Source: Pollenia angustigena (lineage: Eukaryota > Arthropoda > Insecta > Diptera > Polleniidae). Taken from it: a DNA stretch of 64,000 bases. Below the pieces are notes generated by a model that was given only the letters and a program-made list of their open reading frames with translations, was not told the DNA's origin and searched no databases. Location: contig OV884058.1 of the NCBI GenBank assembly GCA_930367215.1, positions 196,868,208 to 196,932,207 on the forward strand, read 5' to 3'. Position 1 is the stretch's first letter, and each line of letters starts with the position of its first letter. This document shows positions 1 through 12,012 of the stretch, piece by piece. Position numbers and translations under genes: made by a program.

Positions 1-1234
1 TTACTCAAAGAAGTGTACAATGTATATTTTATTAAAATCTGTTCAATAATTACAGAGTAATAAGCGTTCAAAATTGCTACTAACACAAATGCAAAATAAA
101 TAAATTTTTTTTTTCAATCAAATAATAAAAAATTAGGGTGATCGATTATTCGACATTTTTCAGAAACCGGTTTTCGAATATTTCGACTATATAAATCTTA
201 TGTACAAATCAGACCAGGTAAACCAGTTAAGAATGCTTTCTTCCTTTGTTTGTCAACCGAACCTCTATGGGGGAAAATGAAATTGTATTTTTATTCCGGA
301 ATATATCTTTGTAATATATGTTAATTGGCCTAGGAGGCTTTTATATATTACTGTGAATGAAATAAATAAAATAAAATAAATAAATAAAATAAATACGGGA
401 AACTAAATTTCTTTTTTTTACTTTTCTGTGCTTCATGTGATAATTTTTAAATTTTCTATAATACTGAACTTAGAAACATAATATTATAGGTGTAGGGTCC
501 TGAGTGAGTGATAACCTTTAAGATAAAAAGTGCTGGTATTATTCTTCATCTGGAATTTTTTGAATTTTCGTTAATATTCGACCTATAAAGATAAAATTAT
601 AAATTAAACTGAGTGAATAAGAACATGTAAGGGGAGCTTTTTGGAACTTTTTCGTTTAACAGCTGGTACTTTGATTAATTTTTGATACTTTTTTGTTTTC
701 AATTGGTATTTTTTATACTGAACTTACAAAATTAAATTAACTCACGTAGAAGATAAAATATGAACCGGAGGTTGGTCCCTCGCCAAAGCGATCCACTTTG
801 AAGCAAAAAATAAATGCTCGAAACAAATAAATTCATATATACTTAGATGAATAATGTTTTCTTCATATTTACAAACAAATTTATGGTCGAATTTTGACCA
901 TTAGGCGAACACTAGTTATAATTAATAATTATATCAGTAAAAAAATTACAGCATATCAATCCATATCATCTGCCATTCATGTTGCTTGTATACATTACTG
1001 TAATTCAGCGCGAATTAATAGAAAATAAAAACTTGCGGCAAAAAACCGTGTGTGTATAAAGCTGCTGTAACATGTTTGCATAGCTGTATTATAAATGAGG
1101 CTATCAGCGCAGAAGTGGTGTAACCTACAATTTAATTTGGTTACGGTTCTGGTATAAGACATGGTCTTTGCACTGTTCTTTACAGTGCAATAGTCGAGTA
1201 AGCCAACTGTTTGTTTCCAAAACAGATGGCGCTA
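1..1234. other. Intergenic, repeat fragments
   Basis: No gene is recognised. Around 133-200 a segment starts TAGGGTGATCGATTATTCG, which looks like a hAT terminus, but no partner end was found. At about 357-396 an A/T-rich (AAATA)n-like run follows a short transcript-like segment, as at the 3' end of a non-LTR retrotransposon; this is weak. From about 418 to 760 the sequence is a reverse-oriented fragment of the GTACCA repeat family described at 4203. The last part (770-1234) shows nothing recognisable. Confidence 0.4.
418..760 (-). repeat. Fragment of GTACCA repeat family, reverse
   Basis: The stretch around 460-500 (ACTGAACTTAGAAACATAA followed by a GGTCCTGAGTGAGTG-like phrase) is the reverse complement of the repeated units at 6821-7290. 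The same phrase recurs around 8865 and 9580, where a MITE splits it. This copy therefore acts as an uninterrupted reference for that insertion site. Confidence 0.6.
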
Positions 1235-2050
1235 CACACAGAAAAAAATCAATGTAAATTCGTTCAAAACAAGGTTGATTTTACATTTTTCAGTAGTGAT
1301 TTTGCTTCATTGTTGTTTCATGTTAATTTAACATGATTTTACAATAACTTGCGAACAACATTTTTTTCTTTTAAAATAACTATAATTCATGTTAATTTAA
1401 CATTGCAGTAAAGTTAGAACAAAATGTAATTAATATTGAAATAACAATCCGAATCACGTTGAATGAAAGTTATTTAAAGTTGAAACAGCGTGAATTTCAT
1501 GTAGAATCAAAATGGTTGGAGTGTGATATAACAGTGTGAAGACAACATAAGCATTTAATTAAGAATAATTTAAAACACTTACCCCTGTAACACATGTTTC
1601 ACTTATTTTGTATCTCCTTTGCTAACAGAAGCATCAGCAGAATGGCCCGATATCGTTTTCGTCATCATTATACTTTGAAAACTTGATGTACTATTTAACT
1701 AAATAATTTTAATTAAAAGAATACGGGAATTGTCTTCTTTTTATAACATATTTTAAACATGAAAATAAAAAGATCTACATACTTAAGTGTGTATGCATGT
1801 TAATTTAACAAGATAAACTTTTGATTTTAATATGAAACTGGTTTTTATGGATTCAATATTGAACAATGTTATTTTAACAGTGAATAATATTAAATAAACG
1901 TGATTTAAGATTATTTTAATATTTTTCATTTAAAATTAATATGAAATAATGATAAATTTAAATAAAGGGCATACTTTTGCAGAAATTTACCATGATTCTC
2001 AATCAACATTTCGCCATGTTATTTTAACATTGGGTATTTTTTTCTGTGTG
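1235..2050. mobile_element. TA-TSD DNA transposon, TIR CACACAGAAAAAAA
   Basis: The left end reads CACACAGAAAAAAAT and the right end is its inverse, TTTTTTTCTGTGTG, with TA dinucleotides immediately outside (1233-1234 and 2051-2052). The 816-bp body carries several copies of an ATGTTAATTTAACAT-like palindrome and has no transposase frame, so it is non-autonomous. Positions about 1565-1740 contain a module shared with the elements at 5133 and 24385. Read on the minus strand, the module has an ATGATG and a GTAAGT splice-donor-like site, possibly the first exon of a lost transposase. The superfamily is uncertain; TA duplication fits Tc1/mariner-like or related groups. Confidence 0.75.
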
Positions 2051-2052
2051 TA

Positions 2053-4202
2053 GAAACATAGTTATAACCAAGTACATACTATAGTGCAAGAGTAGTGTTA
2101 ACTTCTCATTTTCTCAAAATAATAATAATAATATCGATATTTTTTATATCGATATTTTAAGACTATCGATAATTTCCCAGCACTAACGCCCAGTGGTAGA
2201 TTTTTCACCCAAAACTATATCTTATCTCTTTTTGTAAAGCAATTAAACTAAGCACGTGGGTGAAGTATTTGAAGGCCTTGTATTAACGTTTGTAATTTTT
2301 TTTTTGAGATTTGCTTGATGCTTTCAATAAAATCTGTTACCAAACAGTGCACTCGTGCTTAATTTAAAAAAAAATTTTATTGACTTCTTAAAAAGGTGAA
2401 AAATGTAAGAAAGCCATATTCATAACATGAAGAATTAAAAATCAATGGAAAGTTTCAAAATATTTTTCTCGATATGATTCCATGCTTGTTAGTTGTGGGA
2501 ATCCCCTTTTGATTAATTGATTGATTTAGCAATCTAAGGTAATATTGTACGCTTAAAATGATGGCCAAAACTTGTTCAAAATTATTTTTTTTTTCGAAAA
2601 ACTGATATAACCATCGCCTTAAACGTGCGAATTTCTTTAGAAATGAGCTTAAAAATAACAAAAATGGGCAAAAAATAAAAAAAAACGTTTTTTTCGACAA
2701 AAGCTCGTCTAAAAACAAAAAACATTATTTTTCGAAAAAATTTTATCGCCATGGTTTTAAGCATACAATTTTACTGTGGATAGGATATATTTATACAATT
2801 TTAAATTGACGAGTTTTTTTTTAACATACCTATTAAAAAAACCTAAGAATTAAACTCGACATCGTTTTTAGTGTACAATTTTTCCTTGGAAAGGTAATAT
2901 TTAATTAAATTAAATTAGCCGATTTTATTTTTATTACCTACTAAAAAACCTTAAAAATAAAAGTTGAAAAAAAAACCTTAAAAATAAAAATGAGTTTTTT
3001 GCTATGACGTGGTGGAACTCATGACAAAGTCTTTCGAAAAATCGAAAAATTTTTTTCTTTTCAAATTTTCAAACCCTAATATACATAAGTACAATTCGTA
3101 TATTTTATGTCTATCAATTTCATTTGTTATTTAAGGGATCGAAAATACAAGTTATTTTGAAATTTGAAAACAAAAAAATCGTGTACAAGTAAATGTCAGA
3201 AAGCTGATTCAAGTATACCATATTGATCCTTATGAACAAAGTTTATGACTAAAAATATTGCGTTTTAAAATTTTGCTTTTTATTACACTTTTATTTTTGC
3301 TCAAAAAATCAAAAAGTAACTGTAATTTTTTGCTTGAAAATATAAAATGTTAGTTTTGCTCGAAATAATAAAAATCAAACAATAACTTTTCTTTTTCTCA
3401 AATAAATATAAAGAAATTGAACTGTTAACATCTGACTTTTATGAAAAAAGGAATAATGATTACGGTGCCTGATTTTAATACCGCGAATAAAGTTTGTGTA
3501 TTCGAAGATGAAAAATTTATATACTTACATGCCTATCAAAATATATAAAAAGTAAATAGTTTCAATTTATTCTTAAGCTGCGTTCAAAATCAAAAAAACA
3601 TTTTCACTTTGTGTTCATAATAGAGCAATAATTTCTTTTGCAACCACACACATTTTGCATTAAGACACCGTTTGCAAATTTTAGCCACAACAATATTATG
3701 CATTTATTATTATTTTTTACAACATTATATTATTTTCATACAAATTGTTGCTGAAGTTAAAGTAGACTCAACTTTAGTTACATTTTTAAAAAAATTTTAG
3801 TTACATTTTTGTTCGAAAAATGAAAGGAAAATATGTGAAATACTTTGGGAAGAAAAAAAATAGAAGAAAAAACGAAATTGTTGCTCTGATTGTGAAAGAA
3901 GCTTAAAACTTTTTATAACTTATAAAGAATAAATAATTTATTTAAAAAAGTCCTCAATATTAATTCTTATAAATAAAAATCACAAATCTATTTAATTTTG
4001 TTCTTTAGCTTTGGGTCATTCGAAAAGGTGAACATTTCGCAAACGTAAAGACCGGTAGTTGTAATTAGTTCACGTTATCGCGACTGCACTGTATGTATCA
4101 TAAATGTTTTATTTTTATGTGCTTTTCACACATTGAAAAGTTCTAAATATGTTATAAGAGGTATCACCTAAAAGCAGAGTTCGTTCTTCTTTTATCTTAA
4201 AC
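2053..4202. other. AT-rich intergenic stretch without a recognisable gene
   Basis: No coding potential is seen. At 2131-2171 three copies of an ATCGATA core occur close together; TATCGATA is the binding site of DREF, common in fly housekeeping promoters and also in some hAT termini, and nothing here decides between these. From about 2740 to 2960 two imperfect repeats of roughly 110 bp each contain phrases like TACAATTTT followed by GGATAGG or GGAAAGG. Short open frames at 2455-2764 are low-complexity lysine/phenylalanine-rich and are not credible proteins. The rest is A/T-rich with no feature. Confidence 0.5.
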
Positions 4203-5132
4203 TAGCTTTTGACCCGCTACTTCGTTAGCGTCTCCTTTTCGTTCGTGGACATATTTGTATGCCAAAGCTTATTTTTCTAGGTTCAAACTTGTTTAAATTG
4301 TAACATTTAACCCGCTACTTTGTTATCAGGCCTTTTCTTTCATGAACATATTTATATGCCAAAGTATATGTAAATAGATTTTTGCAAATAGTTCCAACAT
4401 TTTTCATCTCTTAGGTTGATATTGACACAGGACTTTGCACTTATAATTGTGTGCTTCTAAATTCAATATTATAGAAAATTCAAAAAGTACGACTCGTAGA
4501 ACACAAAAGCAAATGAAAGAAAGTTAATTCCCCTTATTATCCTTTTTGATACTTTTTTCTCCCCATTTATGTATCAAAAATTTCAATGTTGTAGTGGGAG
4601 CCCATAATTTAGTACGTTTTTGTCATGGGATGAAAAAAATGTTTTGGTTTAAAAGTTAGATGGCGTGACAAAAAGGTTCCAAAATATGTACAGGTTTTGC
4701 GCGTTTACTCCCCAAAAGGACCAAATTTCGAAAAAGTACCAGACACCTGTCCTTTTATTTTTTTTTAATGAACAACATTAAGTGTTAAATTTTTTGTATC
4801 TGTTTAAGTTAGGGATTTTTGAGGTTAGCGGGATCGAGTTGGCGAGAGGCCAGCCTCTGGTCCAAATGTCAGCTTTTTAGCTTCAGGAGCTTACAATGTG
4901 GCAGTCAATAACTTTACAGTATAATTTTATATAGATAGACGGAGAAAAATGTTGGGAACAAAGTAACACACCTTAAACGTTTGAATATCTAAACAGGTCC
5001 AAATCTGTTTTGTATTTTTCAGATAAGCTAGAATGTGATACAATTTTTATTTACCCTTTGCACCCCAAAAAGGCCGTATCTCACAAAAGTACCAGTAACC
5101 TGTCCGTTTATTTTTTTTAATGAACAATAATA

Positions 5133-6324
5133 CACTCACACTTATAAAATTATTACAGTAACTGATTGTGGGTTATTAAATTCGTTTTCTGTTCTGTTAA
5201 AATTGAATAAAAATATAGTTATTTTTCGAATAATTTTATTTTTTAACATTTATGTTTGTTATTCAAAACACAAACTACCAAAAAATAATGTTTTATCGTA
5301 TTTATTTTGTTATGTAGTTTGATTTTTGTCCTTTAAAATATATTTTTTAATAGTAAAAATCATTCAATTTTAAGGAATATGCTGTTCAAAAAATAGAAAA
5401 TTTGAATATGAATGTAAAATTCATTTGTTTTAAATGAAATGTCAATGATCCGTTTTTGAACTGAATTTTAAAATGTTTAAAATGGATTTTCGTTTGAATT
5501 TAACTACATAATATTTTGAGTGCACAAAATGCTGTACGTAAGATTAACTGAAATTGTAATATAAAACAAATGAAAATTCAGTTAAAAACCGGTCTATTTA
5601 TTTTTCGTTTATTTTTAACGAAAAGTTCATTTTATTTTTACTGTCAAAAATTAAATTCCATTTTCCGTAAAAACAAATGAATTTTCAGTTATTTTATATA
5701 AATTAACTATCAAAAAATTAACTACTTATTCCGTAAAAAAACAAAGGAATATTCAGTTATTTTATTAAATTCAGTAATATTCGTTTACTCCACAATGGAG
5801 CCGAATTTCTAAAAAATACCAGACGGACACCTGTCCGCTTGATTTTCTAATGAGAGAGAGAATATTATTATATACTTACCCCGTTACACTTTTGTTGTTA
5901 TAAGACACCAGCAGCATTACCGATATGGCTTTGCAATTATTTTACTTTAAAAATTTGATGTATTTAACTAAATTATTTTAACAAATATAAACTGGGAATT
6001 GTTTTACACAAAAATCGTTTTTTATAGATAAGTAAAAATTTATTTTTGGTATTAAAATTATATAATATAACTGAATGTTCTTTTGTTTTTACGGAATTCG
6101 CTGTTGAATTTTTGACAGTAAAAATTAAGTGAACTTTTCGTTACTTTAAATTACATTTCCATTTAACTTTATATAAAGAAGAAGTTTACTTAATCAACGG
6201 ACAATATTAACTGCAACTGAAAATCCGTGCACTTAGTTTTTTGAATGTTTATTTATTTAAAAATTACTGAACGAAATACTTCTTAAATAAACAACAGCCC
6301 GTTACTGTAATAATATTGTGAGTG
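5133..6324. mobile_element. TA-TSD DNA transposon, TIR CACTCACA, nested
   Basis: The left end CACTCACACTTATAAAAT and right end (inverse of CACTCACAATATTATTAC) share ATTATTACAGTAAC slightly further in. TA is duplicated at 5131-5132 and 6325-6326. The empty site can be read from sister units of the host repeat: GAACAACGATAAGTATTAC near 7978 matches the two flanks once the element and one TA are taken away. The interior has repeated CCGTAAAAACAAA/GAATTTTCAGTT phrases and, at about 5866-6005, the module shared with elements at 1235 and 24385. There is no coding capacity. Confidence 0.82.
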
Positions 6325-6820
6325 TAAGCAATAAATTTTTTGTATTTCTTTTAGTTAAGGAGATATGAGGTTAGCGAATTTTTCTAATGAACTACAATTA
6401 GTGTTAATGTTTTTCATCTCTTTTAGATTAGGAGGTATGTGGTTAGCATGATCGATTTGGCGAGAGCCAGCCTCTGGTCCAAATGTCAACCTTTTAGCTT
6501 CAGACGTGTAGGCTCTGCGATGAAAGATGAATATGTAGATGGAGACAAAATCTTTTGAAAAAAGTAACAAACATAGGTACAATTTTCATCCCTTAAACCT
6601 TCGAATTTCGAAAGTACCAAATATGCATTTGTATTTTTTAGATAAGTTACAAATGTTATATAATTTTTATTTAATTTTTATTAAAACGTCCGAATTTCGT
6701 AAAAGTACCAGACACCTATTTACTTTTTTTATTTATTGCACAAAAATAAATATTAAATTAAAAAAAGTTTCAGTTTATTAAAAAAGTACCAGTTAGAGAA
6801 CGAAAAAATCCCTCTTACGG

Positions 6821-7290
6821 ATTCTCTTTCACTCAGGACCTTGCATGTTTAATTTTACGTTTTTAGATCCAATAAATGCGGAAATTGAAAAGGTACCAGT
6901 TAAAGAACAAAATAGTACCAAAACCCCTTTTACAGATTCTCATTCACTCAGGACCTTGTATGTTTAATTTTATCTTTCTATGTCCAATACTAACGGAAAA
7001 TCAAAAAGTAACAGTTTATGAACAAAAAAGTACCAAAAAGTTCCCTCTTATAGATTCTCATCAACTCAGGACATGGCATGTTTAATTTTATCTTTCTAGG
7101 TCCAATACTAACTGAACTTCAAAAAGTACTAGTTAATGAATAAAAAAGTACCAAAAAGTTCCCTCGTGTAGATTCTAATCCACTCATGACATTGCATGTT
7201 TAATTTAATTTTTATAGGTCCAATACTAACGCAAATTCAAAAAGTACCAGTTAATGAACAGATACTTTTTCCACTCAGGACATTGCATCT
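6821..7290 (+). repeat. Tandem repeat, about 118-bp unit, four to five copies
   Basis: Units begin with ATTCTCATTCACTCAGGACC or close variants at 6821, 6936, 7054 and 7172, with a shortened fifth at about 7270. Spacing is 115, 118 and 118 bp. Each unit carries a GTCCAATACTAACG phrase and one or two AGTACCA motifs. Confidence 0.85.
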
Positions 7291-7317
7291 TGAATTTTAT
7301 GTTTCTAGGTCCAATAT

Positions 7318-7805
7318 TAACGATAATTAAAAAGACACCAGTTGTAGAACCAAAAAGCTAAAGAAAAATATCAAATTTCCCATATTTCCTTTTTTTGGTA
7401 GTATTTTTTTCCCCCATTAATGTATCAAACATTTCAGTATTGTAGTGGGAGCCCAAAATTTAGTACGAATATGTCAATGAATAGAGAAAAATGTTTTGTA
7501 AAAAAGTACCAAAAATAGTCACGATTTTCACCCCTCAAATGTTTGAATTTCGAAAAAATACTAACGATAATTAAAAAGACACCAGTTGTAGAACCAAAAA
7601 GCTAAAGAAAAATATAAAATTTCCCATATTTCCTTTTTTTGGTACTATTTTTTCCCCCCATTAAAGTATCAAACATTTCAGTATTGTAGTGGGACCCCAA
7701 AATTAAGTACGAATATGTCAATGAATAGAGAAAAATGTTTTGTAAAAAAGTACCAAAAATAGTCGCGATTTTCACCCTCAAATGTTTGAATTTCGAAAAA
7801 ATATT
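7318..7805 (+). repeat. 244-bp direct duplication
   Basis: TAACGATAATTAAAAAGACA starts at 7318 and again at 7562, and the following 240 bases match with few differences. This is a recent tandem duplication inside the GTACCA repeat block. Confidence 0.9.
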
Positions 7806-8240
7806 CGTATTTTTTTGATAAGTTTCGAATGCGGTATAAACTTTGTTTCTGTGTTTATTGGTTCAAAAGATAGATGGGATGTCAAAAAAGTACCAAAATT
7901 CAGGTTTTACCCTTTTACTTCCTAATAGCGCCGAATTTCAAAAAAGTACCAGGCACCTTTCCGCTTATTTTTCTAAAGAACAACGATAAGTATTACATTT
8001 TTTTGTATCTCTTTTAGTTTTGGAGATATAAGGTTACCGCATTTTCCCGCTTTTACCCTTTTTTACCCCCTAAACATTCGAATTTCCGAAAATCCCGTCT
8101 TAGTGGATCGATTTGGGGAGTGGCCAATCTTTGGTCCAAATTTCATGTGTTTAGCTTCAGGCGTTTAGGCTATGCGATGATGAATCAGTCAGTCAATCAG
8201 TCATCCAGTCAGTAACGTTACAATTTTATATATCTAAAAT

Positions 8241-9735
8241 AAACTTAGAATACTTCATGTGCGGTCTCTTAAAGGAGTCTATGGAATAAACTCAAAAATA
8301 GCAAGGAGCTGCAGTTTCGTTGCAGTTGCGTTTTACCGTCTGTTCAGACCCTAAGATGGGATTTTTGGAACTTTTTTGTCATTCCGTCTATCTTTTAAAC
8401 CAAAAAACATAGAATTTAAAGGTACGTTTTCGAAATTCGAACTTTTAAGGGGTGAAAATCATGCTTATTTTTGGTACTTTTTTACAAATATTTTTCTCCA
8501 TTTATTGACATATACAGCCATGTCACAAAGTACAATTCCGTTTGGAACCGAAAAAAACATATTTATTTATTAATAGAAAGTGTATTTTAATAGTTTTTTG
8601 GTCTTGCAAATACGGAAAACTCCCATTCCGTTCATGAAAACAAAAATGGTTTCATTCCGAAAAATTTTTTCGTCATTTTCTGAATCACCAAAAAACGGAA
8701 TGAATCCCGTTTCCGAACGGAATCGTACTTTTTGACTTGGCTGGTACATACGAATTAAATTATGGGCTACTATTTTGCAATTTTTGATACTTCAGTGGGG
8801 AGAAATTAAGTTTCTTACTTTTACGTTCTACATGTGGAACTTTTTAAATTTTCTACAATATTGAACTAACCCCCAATTTCACCAAGTTCAGTTAGCACTA
8901 ACTATTACTTAAACTTCAAGTCAAAAATTGGTGGATTCACAAGGTGTCATAAAGTCATATGTCTTAAAATAATAACATGAAAAAATACGACTGTTGTGAA
9001 CAACCCCTCATAATTTTGTATGCTATTTTGAATTTAAATCAGCTGATTTAAAACAAATATAAAAAATAAATAATTACCTAACATCAAAATATTTTTTAAT
9101 TCTTTTCCATGAATTAATAAATTAAATTAGATTTTACCTGACTATTTTCCATTTTGCAGACGCAAATCAGAAATAAATTTTATTTCGTTTGTTTACCAAA
9201 CAGCAGAGTCATAAGCCGATCTTATTTGACGCCGCAAGTGAATTGTTGCAAAAATTGCTAGCCGCAGGTTAAATTTTGATGTTAGCCGGATAAAATTATA
9301 CCATCAACGGCGACGGCTACAAGAGCTAACGCGGTACGGCTACAGCCGCTCAGCGCAGGTCTCTTCTGATTAATTACGACGGCACAATAAACATAGCAAG
9401 CAAAGTTCTATTTATTTAAGACACTTTTTGTTTACAAAGCAACAACAATATTTTTAAACCATTGTAAAATGTTAGAACATTATGACAATATAACATGATA
9501 GCACACCTTGTGAATACCCCAAATGTGTTTTGACAGCTAAAACTGATAGTAAATTATAACTGAACTTGGTGAAATTGGGATTTAGAAACATAAAATTATA
9601 GGTGCAGAGTCCTGAGTGCATGAGACCTATAAGATTAAATATGTTCATACTTTTTTGTTAAAACCTAGAAACATAAACTTTGGCATATAAATATGCTCGC
9701 CAAAGAAAGACGCTAACGAAGTAGCGGTTTAAATG
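8241..9735 (-). repeat. Inverted copy of GTACCA repeat family
   Basis: From 8340 the sequence is the reverse complement of the preceding block: GGTACTTTTTT motifs, and near the far end CGCTAACGAAGTAGCGG, the inverse of the opening phrase at 4217. With 4203-8240 it forms a large imperfect inverted pair. It is split by a 710-bp MITE at 8870-9579. A small insert of about 190 bp at 8534-8726 has ends built on CCGTTTGGAA / CGAACGGAAT. Confidence 0.65.
8870..9579. mobile_element. MITE with TIR CCCAATTTCACCAAGTTCAG
   Basis: The ends are CCCCAATTTCACCAAGTTCA and its inverse, extended by GTTA. The host repeat is uninterrupted at 463-480 (GAACTTAGAAAC), which shows the insertion point; flanking trinucleotides TAA and TTA suggest a 3-bp TWA-type duplication, as in PIF/Harbinger. 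The interior has an unusually GC-rich stretch (about 9225-9360) with repeated GCCGC/ACGGCTAC words but no sustained reading frame. Confidence 0.7.
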
Positions 9736-11410
9736 CTTGTATAAGAAAAAAATATTGAAGTTTGCATTTTTGTTTATGTTTAGTGGAATTCACATTCGTT
9801 TTACTCTCAAACTTGTTCTAAATAGCCCCAAAGAATTTATTTTAAATCTTCAAATAAGTTTTCCTGATGGATTAGCATATGAATTCTGGTTTTTGTTTAA
9901 AACTTTTCCCCTTTTTTTTAGCGAAAGTGTAAGTAATTGAAAATTCTAAAAGGCTGATTTTATGCTGAATTAGAATTTCTAAAATTCAAAAGAAATAAAC
10001 AAATTTCACCTATAGCAGCAATTCATTAGTGTTTCTCCTTTTTAGAAAAAAACTGGTCTATCTATAACTTTTATATTCAATCAGCATATACAATAAAAGC
10101 AAAATAAACTTATACGCATTTCAGAGAATCACCTGAAACCAGTAAAAACAACAACCAACCATCCACTCATGTAAAGTAAAGTAAAGAACTAGCTAATTCT
10201 TTGATCAAAAATAAATTCTTTGCCAAATCAACATCTTCATTTAAGCGAAATGTGTCGTTTATAGAGCAAAACTTCTTGTATTTATGGCAGAAAAGAAATG
10301 AAAATTCATTTTACGCACTTTCATATTCTTTGAAAACAAAAAACACCTCAACACATACAAACATACGTAGATTCACTATGAGACATTGAGCCAATTTAAT
10401 TAAAAAATAAAAAAACGTCTATTTCATTGAAAACTCTGTGTACTCGTACAATAAATACATTGATTATCTTGTGATGCAATACAAATAAAAATGATGTCAA
10501 ACATGCGGAAAACTGGTCGCAGAAGTAAAAATTCTTCTTCGAATGCTGTCTTTTGTGTTTGTGTGCAGTCGTTATGCATGAATTGGCCGATAGACGAACA
10601 GATTTGATCTAAGTGCACAATGATGACGATGATGAGGCGGACAATAGTTGAGCCTGACAAACAGGCTTGAATAAAATGCTTAAATGGGTAGTTTGTATGT
10701 TGTTGGTAGTTTACTACTCGTAGAAACCGCTTGCTATTGTGTTGGTGAATTGGTTGTTTATCTTGGCTTCTACAACGAAAAAAATAAGTAGTGGGGGCAA
10801 AAGCTTCTTGGAGGCGTTTTATTTAAAGGCGTATACACATCTTGATAATCATACTCTATTGTTAGTTCGTAATCAATTTAATGTTGTTTATATGGTAAAC
10901 TTGAGCTACGGCCACACTTGGCAAATATTTTAGGATCAACAGGCAAACTAGAATAAATCTTATCAAAGTTTTTTTTGGGATTCAAAAAAATAATCAACAA
11001 GGTTTCGTTTAAATGTGCTAAATTCCCATTTCATACTTTTGATAATCTGAAATTTATTGTTAATGGGATAAGCTATTCCTATGCGTACTTCACTTCAAAT
11101 ATATTTTCCTTCAATTCTAATATTTATTTTATGATTATGACACATCTTACAAAAAAATTAATATAGTTTTTTTTGCTATGTCTAGCAGTTTAATGAGTTA
11201 TATTTTGTGATATTAAGACCATGGTAAATCAAACTTACTATTTGCAAAAGTGGTGGTTACACTTATCTGGTCAAATGGTTAACAAGTGTGACCGAAGCTT
11301 TAGTCATATACATACATATGTGAAATTTGGTTTTAATATTAAGAATTTCAAAGGCTTGACTTATTGAAATGGTGTTGAAAATAAAATAGGTTGCTGTTTT
11401 CTTAGCTAAA
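9736..11410. other. Intergenic, no gene recognised
   Basis: Sequence here looks less repetitive than its neighbours. Open frames of 60-80 codons at 9737-11451 have no family resemblance and no splice-consistent extension. CGGCCACACTTGGC at 10908 and a reverse CGGTCACACTTG near 11288-11299 resemble the fly core-promoter Motif 1 but could be chance. A relic of about 60 bp at 11035-11095 (GAAATTTATTGTTAATGGGA...) matches the 470-bp palindrome unit at 42871. Confidence 0.4.
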
Positions 11411-12012
11411 ATACTCCAAATGTATTGCCAAACGTATTGCCTGGATGACAAATATTATTGCGGCAATTATCGATTTCGTATTGCGGAAGATACTTCCTTC
11501 GGGAAGAAACGTGTCTCGATAGCAATACTCCTAAGCAATACAAAAGCGATTCTTCTAGAAGATAAACTATCAATATTGCCAGATAACCACTTATAAGAAA
11601 TCCAGCAAACAGAGAAATACTCCATATGTATTGCCAAACGTATTGCCTGGATGATAAATATTATTGCGGCAATAATCGATTTCGTATTGCGGAAGATACT
11701 TCCTTCGGGAAGAAACGTGTCTCGATAGCAATACTCCTAAGCAATACGAAAGCGATTCTTCTAGAAGATAAACTATCAATATTGCCAGATAACCACTTAT
11801 AAGAAACCCAGCAAACAGAGAAATACTCCATATGTATTGCCAAACGTATTGCCTGGATGATAAATATTATTGCGGCAATAATCGATTTCGTATTGCGGAA
11901 GATACTTCCTTCGGGAAGAAACGTGTCCCGATAGCAATACTCCTAAGCAATACGAACGCGATTCTTCTAGATGATAAACTAGCAATATTGCCAGATAACC
12001 ACTTATAAGAAA
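11411..12012. repeat. Tandem array, 206-bp unit, three copies
   Basis: ATACTCCA.ATGTATTGCC starts at 11411, 11617 and 11823, giving two exact 206-bp periods and a final shortened unit. Each unit contains an internal hairpin (ACTTCCTTCGGGAAG) and several TATTGC.AA words. Open frames that repeat in the three units on the minus strand come from the periodicity and are not taken as genes. Confidence 0.9.

Larger units (their letters stand above)
4203..8240 (+). repeat. Composite GTACCA repeat, RTE-like or non-autonomous
   Basis: The block opens with an ACCCGCTACTTCGTTAGCG phrase and contains many AAAAGTACCA motifs. Three modules (about 4800-4930, 6350-6540, 7990-8240) share a GATATGAGGTTAGCG phrase, a CCAGCCTCTGGTCCAAAT phrase and a terminal ATTTTATATA run preceded by CAGTCAGT repeats. 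The TTAGCG...TATATAGAT type of ending resembles abundant insect RTE-like 3' ends, but no reverse transcriptase is present, so the class is open. A 1.2-kb TA-TSD element (5133-6324) is inserted and two tandem expansions lie inside. A shorter inverted relative follows at 8241-9735. Confidence 0.6.

Noticed and set aside
133..400. Complete hAT element starting TAGGGTGATCG
   Set aside because: Only one plausible end was found; no inverse end with a matching 8-bp repeat could be located.
2455..2764. Open frames of 87 and 60 codons, minus strand
   Set aside because: Low-complexity A/T-rich sequence gives Phe/Lys runs, and the two frames overlap each other.
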